A stretch of 64,000 nt of DNA from Pseudomonas proteolytica (GTDB lineage Bacteria; Pseudomonadota; Gammaproteobacteria; Pseudomonadales; Pseudomonadaceae). The first letter of the stretch is position 1. Each line of letters opens with the position of its first letter. The notes below the pieces were generated by a model. That model made no database searches. It saw only the letters and a program-made list of their open reading frames with translations, and was not told the DNA's origin. The position numbers were made by a program, and so were the translations under genes. The stretch spans positions 1 through 64,000 of the forward strand of contig NZ_VFEV01000036.1 of assembly GCF_007858275.1 (NCBI RefSeq). The letters are read 5' to 3'. Below, in pieces: positions 30,231 through 38,719 of this stretch.

Positions 30231-30347
30231 ATGAAAGTTCGTGCATCGGTGAAAAAGCTGTGCCGTAACTGCAAGATTATTCGCCGCGAAGGTGTTGTTC
30301 GAGTAATTTGCAGCGCGGAACCGCGTCACAAACAGCGCCAAGGCTGA
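30231..30347 (+). CDS. rpmJ: 50S ribosomal protein L36 (zinc-binding form)
   Basis: 38 residues from ATG 30231 to TGA at 30345-30347, [20 protein letters not shown]. The zinc ligands C11, C14, C27 and H33 are all present, so this is the C+ form; a zinc-free paralogue may exist elsewhere under Zur control. It lies between secY and the alpha cluster. Confidence 0.96.
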
Positions 30348-30364
30348 GTGTGATCCGCTTGAAG

Positions 30365-30395
30365 CCCGGCAGCTAGTGCGCTGCCGGGTTGATTA
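30365..30395 (+). terminator. probable terminator after rpmJ
   Basis: 9-bp GC-rich stem (30365-30373 with 30380-30388), 6-nt loop, followed by TTGATTATTTGTTATT. The T tract is broken, so termination may be partial. Confidence 0.6.
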
Positions 30396-30417
30396 TTTGT
30401 TATTACAGCGATATTAT
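30389..30417 (+). promoter_or_regulatory. promoter of the alpha operon (rpsM-rpsK-rpsD-rpoA-rplQ)
   Basis: TTGATT (30389-30394), 17-nt spacer, TATTAT (30412-30417), then a GC-rich CTCGCGCC discriminator, 60 nt before rpsM. The leader is where S4 binds in E. coli to repress this operon; that structure was not checked. Confidence 0.68.
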
Positions 30418-30476
30418 CTCGCGCCCTATTTCTTGGCTTCCGGGGCGTAGGTAGCTGTCAATTGGAGTCCCACTGA

Positions 30477-30833
30477 ATGGCCCGTATTGCAGGCGTTAAC
30501 ATTCCAGATAACAAGCACACTGTTATCTCGCTGACCTACATCTATGGTGTTGGTCGCACTACTGCGCAGAAAATTTGCGCAGTTGCTGGGGTAAACCCAG
30601 CCGCTAAGATCAAGGATCTGAGCGACGAGCAGATTGAATTGCTGCGTGGCGAAGTGGCGAAGTTCACCACTGAAGGTGACCTGCGTCGCGAAATCAACAT
30701 GAAAATCAAGCGTTTGATGGACCTCGGTTGCTATCGCGGTCTGCGTCATCGTCGTGGTCTTCCAGTACGCGGTCAGCGTACCAAGACTAACGCGCGTACC
30801 CGTAAAGGTCCGCGTAAGCCGATCCGCAAGTAA
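30477..30833 (+). CDS. rpsM: 30S ribosomal protein S13
   Basis: Head protein making the subunit bridge to L5. 118 residues, MARIAGVNIPDNKHTVISLTYI, with GCYRGLRHRRGLPVRGQRTKTNARTRKG divided between helix-two-turn-helix and tail. First gene of the alpha operon. Confidence 0.98.
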   Translation: MARIAGVNIPDNKHTVISLTYIYGVGRTTAQKICAVAGVNPAAKIKDLSDEQIELLRGEVAKFTTEGDLRREINMKIKRLMDLGCYRGLRHRRGLPVRGQRTKTNARTRKGPRKPIRK

Positions 30834-30863
30834 TCGCCCCAGCGAATCGACAGGAAAATTATC

Positions 30864-31253
30864 ATGGCAAAACCTGCTGCTCGTCCTCGTAAAAAAGTTA
30901 AAAAGACAGTGGTTGATGGCATCGCCCACATCCATGCATCTTTTAACAACACCATCGTGACCATCACCGACCGTCAAGGTAACGCGCTTTCTTGGGCTAC
31001 CTCTGGTGGTTCGGGTTTCCGCGGTTCCCGCAAGTCCACCCCGTTTGCTGCTCAAGTAGCTGCTGAACGTGCTGGTCAAGCTGCGCTGGAATATGGCCTG
31101 AAAAACCTCGACGTTAACGTCAAGGGTCCAGGTCCAGGTCGTGAGTCTGCTGTCCGTGCTTTGAACGGCTGTGGCTATAAGATCGCCAGCATCACCGACG
31201 TGACGCCAATCCCGCACAACGGGTGCCGTCCGCCGAAGAAGCGCCGCGTGTAA
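30864..31253 (+). CDS. rpsK: 30S ribosomal protein S11
   Basis: Platform protein near the E site. 129 residues, with the family core IHASFNNTIVTITDRQGNAL, GPGPGRESAVRAL and the C-terminal PIPHNGCRPPKKRRV. Confidence 0.98.
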   Translation: MAKPAARPRKKVKKTVVDGIAHIHASFNNTIVTITDRQGNALSWATSGGSGFRGSRKSTPFAAQVAAERAGQAALEYGLKNLDVNVKGPGPGRESAVRALNGCGYKIASITDVTPIPHNGCRPPKKRRV

Positions 31254-31271
31254 TCCAGGAGATTGTAAAGA

Positions 31272-31892
31272 ATGGCTCGTTACATTGGTCCAAAATGCAA
31301 ACTCGCTCGTCGCGAAGGCACCGATCTCTTTCTGAAGAGCGGCGTGCGCGCGATCGAATCGAAGTGCAACATTGAAGCAGCACCTGGTATCCACGGCCAA
31401 CGCCGCGGTCGCCAGTCCGACTACGGCACCCAACTGCGTGAAAAGCAGAAGGTCCGTCGTATCTACGGCGTTCTCGAGCGTCAGTTCAGCGGCTACTACA
31501 AAGAAGCTGCTGGCAAGAAAGGTGCAACCGGTGAAAACCTGCTGCAACTGCTCGAATGCCGTCTGGACAACGTTGTATACCGTATGGGCTTTGGTTCGAC
31601 TCGTGCCGAATCCCGTCAGCTGGTATCGCACAAATCCGTCAGCGTAAACGGCCAAACCGTTAACGTCCCGTCCTACCAGGTTCGTGCTGGTGACGTGGTC
31701 GCGATTCGCGAGAAAGCAAAAAACCAACTTCGCATTGTCCAAGCTCTCGATCTGTGTGCCCAACGTGGCCGCGTAGAATGGGTAGAAGTAGACACTGAGA
31801 AGAAGTCGGGCGTTTTCAAGAACGTTCCTGCTCGCAGTGATCTGTCCGCCGACATCAACGAAAGCCTGATTGTCGAGCTCTACTCCAAGTAA
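31272..31892 (+). CDS. rpsD: 30S ribosomal protein S4
   Basis: Primary 16S binder and fidelity protein; S4 is the translational repressor of the alpha operon in E. coli. 206 residues, MARYIGPKCKLARREGTDLFL, with an S4 RNA-binding domain around LDNVVYRMGFGSTRAESRQLV. The N-terminal zinc Cys cluster found in some bacteria is absent. Confidence 0.98.
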   Translation: MARYIGPKCKLARREGTDLFLKSGVRAIESKCNIEAAPGIHGQRRGRQSDYGTQLREKQKVRRIYGVLERQFSGYYKEAAGKKGATGENLLQLLECRLDNVVYRMGFGSTRAESRQLVSHKSVSVNGQTVNVPSYQVRAGDVVAIREKAKNQLRIVQALDLCAQRGRVEWVEVDTEKKSGVFKNVPARSDLSADINESLIVELYSK

Positions 31893-31914
31893 GGGCTAGA
31901 AAATAGGTGCATCC

Positions 31915-32916
31915 ATGCAGATTTCGGTAAATGAGTTCCTGACACCCCGCCACATTGATGTGCAGGTTGTCAGTCCAACCCGCGCCAAGATCACTCTCGA
32001 GCCTCTCGAGCGTGGTTTTGGCCACACCCTGGGCAACGCGCTGCGCCGCATCCTGTTGTCCTCAATGCCCGGCTGTGCAGTAGTCGAGGCCGAGATTGAC
32101 GGTGTGCTCCACGAGTACAGCGCCATCGAAGGTGTACAGGAAGACGTAATTGAAATCCTGTTGAACCTTAAAGGTCTGGCTATCAAGCTGCACGGCCGTG
32201 ACGAAGTTACGCTGACCTTGTCGAAGAAGGGTTCGGGGGTGGTTACCGCTGCCGATATTCAGCTGGATCATGATGTCGAGATCGTTAACCCCGATCACGT
32301 AATCGCTAACCTGGCGTCTAACGGCGCTTTGAACATGAAGCTCACCGTAGCTCGTGGTCGTGGTTATGAACCGGCCGACTCGCGTCAGAGCGATGAAGAC
32401 GAAAGCCGCAGCATTGGTCGCTTGCAGCTTGACTCTTCGTTCAGCCCGGTTCGCCGCATCGCATACGTGGTGGAAAACGCCCGTGTCGAGCAGCGTACTA
32501 ACCTGGACAAGCTGGTTATTGATCTGGAAACCAACGGTACTCTGGATCCTGAAGAGGCTATTCGCCGCGCTGCAACCATTCTGCAACAGCAGTTGGCTGC
32601 GTTCGTCGACCTCAAAGGTGACAGCGAACCAGTGGTAATCGAGCAGGAAGACGAGATCGATCCGATCCTGCTTCGCCCGGTTGACGATCTGGAACTGACT
32701 GTACGTTCGGCTAACTGCCTTAAGGCGGAAAACATTTACTACATCGGTGACCTGATCCAGCGCACCGAAGTAGAACTGTTGAAGACTCCGAACCTGGGCA
32801 AGAAATCCTTGACTGAAATCAAGGACGTTCTGGCCTCCCGCGGTCTGTCCCTCGGCATGCGCCTCGACAACTGGCCGCCTGCAAGTCTTAAGAAGGACGA
32901 CAAGGCGACTGCCTGA
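31915..32916 (+). CDS. rpoA: DNA-directed RNA polymerase subunit alpha
   Basis: Dimer scaffold of RNA polymerase. The 333-residue protein has the N-terminal assembly domain (about 1-230, LERGFGHTLGNALRRILLSSMPG), a linker, and the C-terminal domain (about 250-315, LRSANCLKAENIYYIGDLIQ-type helix-hairpin-helix with NLGKKSLTEIKDVL) that binds UP elements and activators. Co-transcribed with ribosomal genes. Confidence 0.98.
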   Translation: MQISVNEFLTPRHIDVQVVSPTRAKITLEPLERGFGHTLGNALRRILLSSMPGCAVVEAEIDGVLHEYSAIEGVQEDVIEILLNLKGLAIKLHGRDEVTLTLSKKGSGVVTAADIQLDHDVEIVNPDHVIANLASNGALNMKLTVARGRGYEPADSRQSDEDESRSIGRLQLDSSFSPVRRIAYVVENARVEQRTNLDKLVIDLETNGTLDPEEAIRRAATILQQQLAAFVDLKGDSEPVVIEQEDEIDPILLRPVDDLELTVRSANCLKAENIYYIGDLIQRTEVELLKTPNLGKKSLTEIKDVLASRGLSLGMRLDNWPPASLKKDDKATA

Positions 32917-32957
32917 TCGTCGTAATCACCGAACGTGAGTTTGGTAAGGAATGAACC

Positions 32958-33344
32958 ATGCGTCATCGTAAAAGTGGTCGTCACCTGAGCCGTACCAGCT
33001 CGCACCGCAAGGCCATGTTTCAAAACATGGCGGTGTCGCTGTTCGAGCACGAGCTGATCAAAACTACACTGCCGAAAGCCAAAGAACTGCGTCGCGTTGC
33101 TGAGCCGCTGATCACTTTGGCCAAGACAGACAGCCTGGCTAACCGCCGTCTGGCTTTCGACCGTACCCGTTCGAAAGCTATCGTTGGTAAGCTCTTCAAC
33201 GACCTGGGCAAGCGTTATGCTACCCGTGAGGGTGGCTACCTGCGCATCCTCAAGTGCGGTTTCCGCACTGGCGACAACGCGCCTATGGCGTACGTCGAGT
33301 TGGTTGATCGTGCTACTGCTGGCGAAGCTGTATCCGCCGAGTAA
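32958..33344 (+). CDS. rplQ: 50S ribosomal protein L17
   Basis: Tunnel-exit protein. 128 residues, MRHRKSGRHLSRTSSHRKAMFQNM, with GGYLRILKCGFRTGDNAPMAYVEL. Last gene of the alpha operon; a strong terminator follows. Confidence 0.98.
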   Translation: MRHRKSGRHLSRTSSHRKAMFQNMAVSLFEHELIKTTLPKAKELRRVAEPLITLAKTDSLANRRLAFDRTRSKAIVGKLFNDLGKRYATREGGYLRILKCGFRTGDNAPMAYVELVDRATAGEAVSAE

Positions 33345-33361
33345 GACGACAGTCTGCTACG

Positions 33362-33390
33362 AAAAACCGGGCCTAGTGCCCGGTTTTTTG
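33362..33390 (+). terminator. terminator after rplQ
   Basis: 11-bp stem (33362-33372 with 33378-33388), CTAGT loop, T run. It ends the 30-kb ribosomal block. Confidence 0.92.
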
Positions 33391-33464
33391 TGGGCGATAG
33401 AAAAGCCCATGGCGGGTCTTGATTGAGTTTTGGCTATGCGAGCCATTACATCGTTAGTAATTAA

Positions 33465-33474
33465 CTATCGATAG
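33465..33474 (+). promoter_or_regulatory. palindrome in the katA upstream region, possible regulator site
   Basis: CTATCGATAG is a perfect 10-bp palindrome about 100 nt before katA. ATAG/CTAT elements also make up OxyR sites, and TTAG-N7-CTAT (33454-33468) resembles one half-site, but the full four-element spacing is not met. Left as a weak candidate. Confidence 0.3.
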
Positions 33475-33571
33475 GCATGATTTAATAAATTTGATGGTGT
33501 CATCTTCCTGGTCAATACTTCTTCCAAGCCGATTAGCCGGCAGTTCCAAGACTGACCTGAGGAAATTGAGC

Positions 33572-35017
33572 ATGAGCCAGAAAACCCTTACAACCGCCAG
33601 CGGCGCTCCCGTTGCCGATAATCAGAATTCCCGTTCCGCCGGCCCGCGTGGCCCGTTGCTGCTCGACGACTTCCACCTGATCGAGAAGCTTGCCCACTTC
33701 AACCGTGAAAACATCCCAGAGCGTCGTGTACACGCCAAAGGCTCGGGAGCGTACGGAACCTTCACGGTCACCAAAGACATCACCCAGTACACCAGCGCCA
33801 AGCTGTTTGAAGCTGTTGGTAAGCAGACGCCGACCTTCCTGCGCTTCTCGACAGTCGGTGGCGAGCGCGGCTCCGCAGATACCGAGCGCGACCCACGTGG
33901 CTTTGCGTTGAAGTTCTACACCGAAGAAGGCAACTGGGACATTGTCGGTAACAACACCCCGGTGTTCTTTATCCGTGACCCGCTGAAATTCCCTGACTTT
34001 ATCCACACCCAAAAGCGCCTGCCGCAAAGCAACCTGAAAAGCGCGCAGATGATGTGGGACTTCTGGTCGCATTCGCCTGAGGCGCTGCACCAGGTCACCA
34101 TTCTGTTTTCAGACCGTGGCATCCCGGACGGCTACCGTCACATGCACGGCTTCGGTAGCCATACCTACAGCTTGATCAGCGCCAATGGCGAGCGTCACTG
34201 GGTGAAGTGGCACTACAAGACCAAGCAAGGCATCAAGAATCTGGCGCCTGCCGATGCGGCGCGCATTGCGGGTACTGACCCGGATTACGCCCAGCGCGAT
34301 CTGTTTGAGGCCATCGAGCGTGGTGACTTCCCGAAATGGCGCGTCTGCATCCAGATCATGACTGAAGCCCAGGCCAACGCTCACTACGAGAATCCCTTCG
34401 ACGTGACCAAGACCTGGTCGCAAAAAGAGTTTCCGCTGATTGAGGTCGGTGAGTTGGAGTTGAACCGCAACCCACTGAACTACTTCGCCGAAGTGGAGCA
34501 GGCAGCGTTCGGCCCAAGCAACATGGTGCCAGGTGTCGGTCTGTCGCCGGACCGCATGCTGCAAGGCCGTGTGTTCGCTTACGCTGACGCGCACCGCTAC
34601 CGGATTGGCACTAACCATCAGCACCTGCCGGTGAATGCTTCGCGCAGTCCGGTCCATAACTACCAGCGTGATGGCTCCATGGCATTTGGCAGCAACGGTG
34701 GCGCGGCTCCCAACTACGAGCCTAATAGCTATGGGGATGCGCCTAAGCAGGCTCCGCAGTACGCAGAACCTGCCTTGGCACTCAGTGGCGCGGCGGATCG
34801 TTACGATCACCGCGAAGACACCGATTACTACAGCCATGCCGGTGCGCTGTTCCGCCTGATGAACGCTGAGCAAAAAGCGCTGTTGATCAACAACATTGCT
34901 GGTGCAATGGCTGGGGTTTCCAGTGATGTTGTTCAGCGTCAACTGCAACACTTCCTCAAGGCCGATCCAGCTTATGGAGAAGGAATCGCAACTGCACTGG
35001 GTGTAGCGCTTAACTAA
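33572..35017 (+). CDS. katA: catalase KatA (monofunctional haem catalase)
   Basis: Breaks down hydrogen peroxide to water and oxygen. 481 residues from ATG 33572 (MSQKTLTTASGAPVADNQNS), chosen because GAGGAAATTGAG precedes it; an upstream in-frame ATG at 33491 has no such site. Active-site His is H54 (RRVHAKGSGAYG), Asn in DIVGNNTPVFF (127-128), and the haem-ligand Tyr is Y337 (RVFAYADAHRYR). The small-subunit length and absence of a signal peptide fit a cytoplasmic clade 3 enzyme. A ferritin follows, so the pair handles peroxide and iron. Confidence 0.95.
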   Translation: MSQKTLTTASGAPVADNQNSRSAGPRGPLLLDDFHLIEKLAHFNRENIPERRVHAKGSGAYGTFTVTKDITQYTSAKLFEAVGKQTPTFLRFSTVGGERGSADTERDPRGFALKFYTEEGNWDIVGNNTPVFFIRDPLKFPDFIHTQKRLPQSNLKSAQMMWDFWSHSPEALHQVTILFSDRGIPDGYRHMHGFGSHTYSLISANGERHWVKWHYKTKQGIKNLAPADAARIAGTDPDYAQRDLFEAIERGDFPKWRVCIQIMTEAQANAHYENPFDVTKTWSQKEFPLIEVGELELNRNPLNYFAEVEQAAFGPSNMVPGVGLSPDRMLQGRVFAYADAHRYRIGTNHQHLPVNASRSPVHNYQRDGSMAFGSNGGAAPNYEPNSYGDAPKQAPQYAEPALALSGAADRYDHREDTDYYSHAGALFRLMNAEQKALLINNIAGAMAGVSSDVVQRQLQHFLKADPAYGEGIATALGVALN

Positions 35018-35034
35018 CTCTAAGTGATAAGCAG

Positions 35035-35060
35035 AACCGCCCTCATTTGGGCGGTTTTTG
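35035..35060 (+). terminator. terminator after katA
   Basis: 8-bp stem (35035-35042 with 35049-35056), 6-nt loop, T run. It separates katA from the ferritin gene. Confidence 0.85.
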
Positions 35061-35172
35061 CGTTATTTCAGCTACTTTTCTCCGGAAATCTTCACTTTTC
35101 TGCCGTTCGTCCCGTGACCTGCAGGTCAGCATGGTTCAAACTAGGGCCTTTCAAGCAGGGAGATGTAGGGCG

Positions 35173-35637
35173 ATGCAAGGTCACCCCGACGTAATCGATT
35201 ACCTCAACACGTTGCTGACGGGCGAACTGGCAGCTCGTGACCAATATTTCATTCACTCGCGTATGTACGAAGACTGGGGCTTTACTGAGCTCTACGAGCG
35301 TATCAACCACGAAATGGAAGAAGAGGCACAGCACGCCGACGCGCTGATGCGTCGTATCCTGATGCTCGAAGGCACGCCGCGTATGCGTCCTGACGACCTG
35401 GATACCGGCACTACGGTGCCTGAGATGCTCGCCAGCGACTTGCGCCTGGAGTACAAAGTCCGCGCCGCGCTATGCAAGGGCATTGAGCTTTGCGAGAAGC
35501 ACAACGACTACGTGACCCGGGAAATCCTGCGCGTACAGTTGAACGACACTGAAGAAGATCACACCTACTGGCTGGAAAAGCAGTTGGGCCTGATCAAGTT
35601 GATCGGCCTGGAGAACTACCTGCAATCGCAGTTCTGA
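35173..35637 (+). CDS. ftnA: ferritin FtnA (formerly BfrA; bacterioferritin-like without the haem Met)
   Basis: Iron-storage protein, 154 residues from ATG 35173 (MQGHPDVIDYLNTLLTGELAARDQY). Ferroxidase ligands are visible at E18, E51, H54, E127 and H130, with Y25 nearby. The haem-ligating Met52 of true bacterioferritins is Ala52 here (EAQHAD), so it probably does not bind haem. This matches the P. aeruginosa gene beside katA that was renamed from bfrA to ftnA on that ground. An open frame continues upstream to 35047, but the family start is at 35173. Automated annotation will likely say bacterioferritin. Confidence 0.9.
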   Translation: MQGHPDVIDYLNTLLTGELAARDQYFIHSRMYEDWGFTELYERINHEMEEEAQHADALMRRILMLEGTPRMRPDDLDTGTTVPEMLASDLRLEYKVRAALCKGIELCEKHNDYVTREILRVQLNDTEEDHTYWLEKQLGLIKLIGLENYLQSQF

Positions 35638-35650
35638 TTCAGCCGGCAAT

Positions 35651-35692
35651 AAAAAAGCCCCTGTCACCGCTATGGTGACAGGGGCTTTTTGT
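35651..35692. terminator. bidirectional terminator between ftnA and uvrA
   Basis: 13-bp perfect stem (35656-35668 with 35674-35686) flanked by A6 on the left and T5 on the right, so it can serve ftnA on the + strand and uvrA on the minus strand. Confidence 0.9.
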
Positions 35693-35704
35693 TGGGCCTG
35701 GCAA

Positions 35705-38539
35705 TCAGGCCCGGTCGCGCGCCAGCAGCGGCTTCAGATAGTAGCCAGTATGGGATTGCGGCATCTCGGAAACCTGCTCCGGCGTACCCACTGCAATTAT
35801 CTGCCCACCCTTGGAGCCACCTTCCGGCCCAAGGTCCACCAGCCAGTCGGCCGTCTTGATCACATCCAGGTTGTGCTCGATCACCACCACGGTGTTGCCG
35901 TGATCGCGTAAACGATGCAGCACGTCGAGCAATTGCTGGATATCCGCGAAGTGCAGACCGGTGGTTGGCTCGTCGAGGATGTACAGGGTCTTGCCGGTAT
36001 CGCGCTTGGAGAGTTCACGAGACAACTTGACCCGCTGCGCTTCGCCACCGGACAGTGTTGTTGCTGACTGCCCCAGCTTGATATACGACAAGCCCACGTC
36101 CATCAGGGTCTGAAGCTTGCGTGCCAGGGCCGGCACGGCGTCAAAGAACACCCGCGCTTCCTCGATGGTCATCTCGAGGGTTTCATGGATGTTCTTGCCC
36201 TTGTATTTGATCTCCAGGGTCTCGCGGTTGTAGCGCTTACTCTTGCACACATCGCATGGCACGTAGATGTCCGGTAGGAAGTGCATCTCCACCTTGATCA
36301 AGCCGTCGCCCTGGCACGCCTCGCAGCGCCCACCCTTGACGTTGAAGGAGAAGCGCCCAGGCCCATAACCCCGGGATCGGGACTCCGGCACGCCGGCGAA
36401 CAGTTCGCGAATCGGCGTGAACAGCCCGGTATAGGTCGCCGGGTTGGAGCGGGGGGTGCGACCAATCGGGCTCTGGTCGATATCCACCACCTTGTCCAGG
36501 AGCTCCAGGCCCTTGATGCTGTCATGCGCTGCAGCTTCCAGGGTGGTGGCGCCGTTCAACGCCGTGGCGCTGAGGGGGAACAGGGTGTTGTTGATCAGCG
36601 TGGATTTGCCTGACCCGGAAACACCGGTGACGCAGGTCAGCAGGCCCAAGGGGATTTCCAGGTCGACATTGCGCAGATTGTTGCCGCGCGCGCCCTTGAG
36701 GTGCAGCGCCTGTTTTTTGTTGCGTGGCGTACGCTTGGCTGGCACCTCGATTTTGACCCGGCCAGACAAGTATTTGCCGGTCAGGGAGTCCGGGTGGGCC
36801 ATGACTTCGGCTGGCGTGCCCTGGGCAACGATGTGCCCGCCATGGACGCCAGCGCCGGGGCCGATATCGACCACATAGTCCGCCAGGCGAATGGCATCCT
36901 CATCGTGCTCGACCACGATCACCGTGTTGCCGATATCACGCAGGTGCTTGAGCGTGCCCAGCAAGCGATCATTGTCGCGCTGGTGCAGGCCGATTGAAGG
37001 CTCGTCGAGGATGTACAGCACGCCCACCAGGCCTGCACCGATCTGGCTGGCCAGGCGAATGCGCTGGGCTTCGCCGCCGGACAGGGTGTCGGCACTGCGG
37101 TCCAGGGACAGGTAATCCAGGCCCACATTCACCAGGAACTGCAGGCGCTCGCGGATCTCCTTGAGGATCTTGTCGGCAATCTCGCCGCGTCGCCCGGTCA
37201 GCTTCAATACACCGAAGTATTCGCAGGCATCACCGATGGGCAGGTTGGTCACTGCGGGCAATGTTTTCTCGCCCACCCATACGTGGCGTGCCTCGCGACG
37301 CAAGCGGGTGCCACGGCAATCCGGGCAGGGCTGGGTGCTGAGGAACTTGGCCAGTTCCTCGCGCACGCTGGCCGACTCGGTTTCCCGGTAGCGGCGCTCC
37401 AGGTTGGGCACGATGCCTTCGAATGGGTGGGAGCGCTTGACGATATCGCCACGGTCATTCAGGTATTTGAAATCGACGTTCTGCGAGCCGCTGCCATGCA
37501 GGATGACTTTCTGCTGCTCTGCAGGTAGCTCGTTGAACGGTACTTCCAGGCTGAATTTATAGTGGGCAGCCAACGACCCGAGCATCTGGAAGTAGTAGAC
37601 ATTGCGCCGGTCCCAGCCGCGTATGGCGCCCTCCGCCAGCGTCAGGTCGCCATTGACCAGACGCTTGATATCGAAGAACTGCTTGACCCCCAACCCGTCA
37701 CAGGTCGGGCAGGCGCCGGCCGGATTGTTGAAAGAGAACAGCTTGGGTTCCAGTTCGCTGATGGCATGGCCGCAGATCGGGCAGGCGAAGCGTGCAGAGA
37801 AGATGATTTCTTCACCGGGCTCGTCGTCCATCGGTGCGACCAGGGCGATACCGTCCGCCAGCTTCAGCGCGGTCTCGAACGACTCCGCCAGGCGTTGCTG
37901 CAGGTCGGCACGTACCTTGAAGCGGTCGACCACCACATCAATGGTGTGCTTCTTCTGCTTATCCAGCTTCGGTGCTTCGTCCAGCTCATACAGCTTGCCG
38001 TTGATCCGGGCGCGGACAAAACCCTGGGCGCGCAGCTCTTCGAAGACCGACAGGTGTTCGCCCTTGCGCTCGCGGATCACCGGCGCCAACAGCATCAGCT
38101 TGGCGCCTTCCGGCTGGGCCAGCACCAGGTCAACCATCTGGCTGACGGTCTGGGCTTCCAGCGGGATATCGTGATCCGGGCAGCGTGGAATACCTACGCG
38201 TGCGTACAGCAGGCGCAGGTAGTCGTAGATTTCGGTGATGGTGCCCACGGTGGAGCGTGGGTTGTGAGAAGTCGACTTCTGTTCGATGGAAATGGCTGGC
38301 GACAGGCCTTCAATGGTGTCGACATCAGGCTTTTCCATCATCGACAGGAACTGCCGGGCATAGGCCGACAGCGACTCCACATAACGACGCTGGCCTTCGG
38401 CATACAGCGTATCGAACGCCAGCGATGACTTGCCGGACCCGGACAAGCCGGTGATGACAATCAGTTTGTCCCGGGGCAGGGTCAGGTCGATGTTCTTCAG
38501 GTTGTGGGTTCTAGCCCCACGAATCAGGATCTTGTCCAA
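35705..38539 (-). CDS. uvrA: excinuclease ABC subunit A
   Basis: Damage-sensing ATPase of nucleotide excision repair. The 944-residue protein has two ABC modules: Walker A GLSGSGKSS near residue 31 and GVSGSGKST in the C-terminal half, each with an LSGGEAQR signature. Zinc modules are CPICGHAISELEPK...CPTC and CEACQGDG...CDVCKSKR. UvrB-binding and insertion domains lie between. Divergent from the MFS gene; a LexA-like site lies 53 nt upstream. Confidence 0.98.
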   Translation of the reverse strand: MDKILIRGARTHNLKNIDLTLPRDKLIVITGLSGSGKSSLAFDTLYAEGQRRYVESLSAYARQFLSMMEKPDVDTIEGLSPAISIEQKSTSHNPRSTVGTITEIYDYLRLLYARVGIPRCPDHDIPLEAQTVSQMVDLVLAQPEGAKLMLLAPVIRERKGEHLSVFEELRAQGFVRARINGKLYELDEAPKLDKQKKHTIDVVVDRFKVRADLQQRLAESFETALKLADGIALVAPMDDEPGEEIIFSARFACPICGHAISELEPKLFSFNNPAGACPTCDGLGVKQFFDIKRLVNGDLTLAEGAIRGWDRRNVYYFQMLGSLAAHYKFSLEVPFNELPAEQQKVILHGSGSQNVDFKYLNDRGDIVKRSHPFEGIVPNLERRYRETESASVREELAKFLSTQPCPDCRGTRLRREARHVWVGEKTLPAVTNLPIGDACEYFGVLKLTGRRGEIADKILKEIRERLQFLVNVGLDYLSLDRSADTLSGGEAQRIRLASQIGAGLVGVLYILDEPSIGLHQRDNDRLLGTLKHLRDIGNTVIVVEHDEDAIRLADYVVDIGPGAGVHGGHIVAQGTPAEVMAHPDSLTGKYLSGRVKIEVPAKRTPRNKKQALHLKGARGNNLRNVDLEIPLGLLTCVTGVSGSGKSTLINNTLFPLSATALNGATTLEAAAHDSIKGLELLDKVVDIDQSPIGRTPRSNPATYTGLFTPIRELFAGVPESRSRGYGPGRFSFNVKGGRCEACQGDGLIKVEMHFLPDIYVPCDVCKSKRYNRETLEIKYKGKNIHETLEMTIEEARVFFDAVPALARKLQTLMDVGLSYIKLGQSATTLSGGEAQRVKLSRELSKRDTGKTLYILDEPTTGLHFADIQQLLDVLHRLRDHGNTVVVIEHNLDVIKTADWLVDLGPEGGSKGGQIIAVGTPEQVSEMPQSHTGYYLKPLLARDRA

Positions 38540-38591
38540 GATGGCCTCGCACGGCGGGCGTATAAATAATGCAGGAGTATACGGCTAAAGA

Positions 38592-38607
38592 CTGGATGAA
38601 TATACAC
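38592..38607 (-). promoter_or_regulatory. LexA-like box upstream of uvrA
   Basis: Read on the minus strand the site is GTGTATATTCATCCAG, matching CTG-N10-CAG with the AT-rich core typical of LexA except for the first base. uvrA is a classic SOS gene. The same site lies 113 nt upstream of the divergent MFS gene. Confidence 0.55.
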
Positions 38608-38719
38608 TGTCGGTTTGCCCATTTCAGCCTTACATGAAAGCTGCGCGGCAAAGCGCCGCATATACCCTCTCAATCGATGGGACTGGTAGAATCGCCGCCG
38701 GTTCACACGAGGTTTTTCC

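Noticed and set aside
33454..33483. Full OxyR site upstream of katA
   Set aside because: ATAG/CTAT elements are present, but the four-element spacing of the consensus is not met; only the palindrome is reported.
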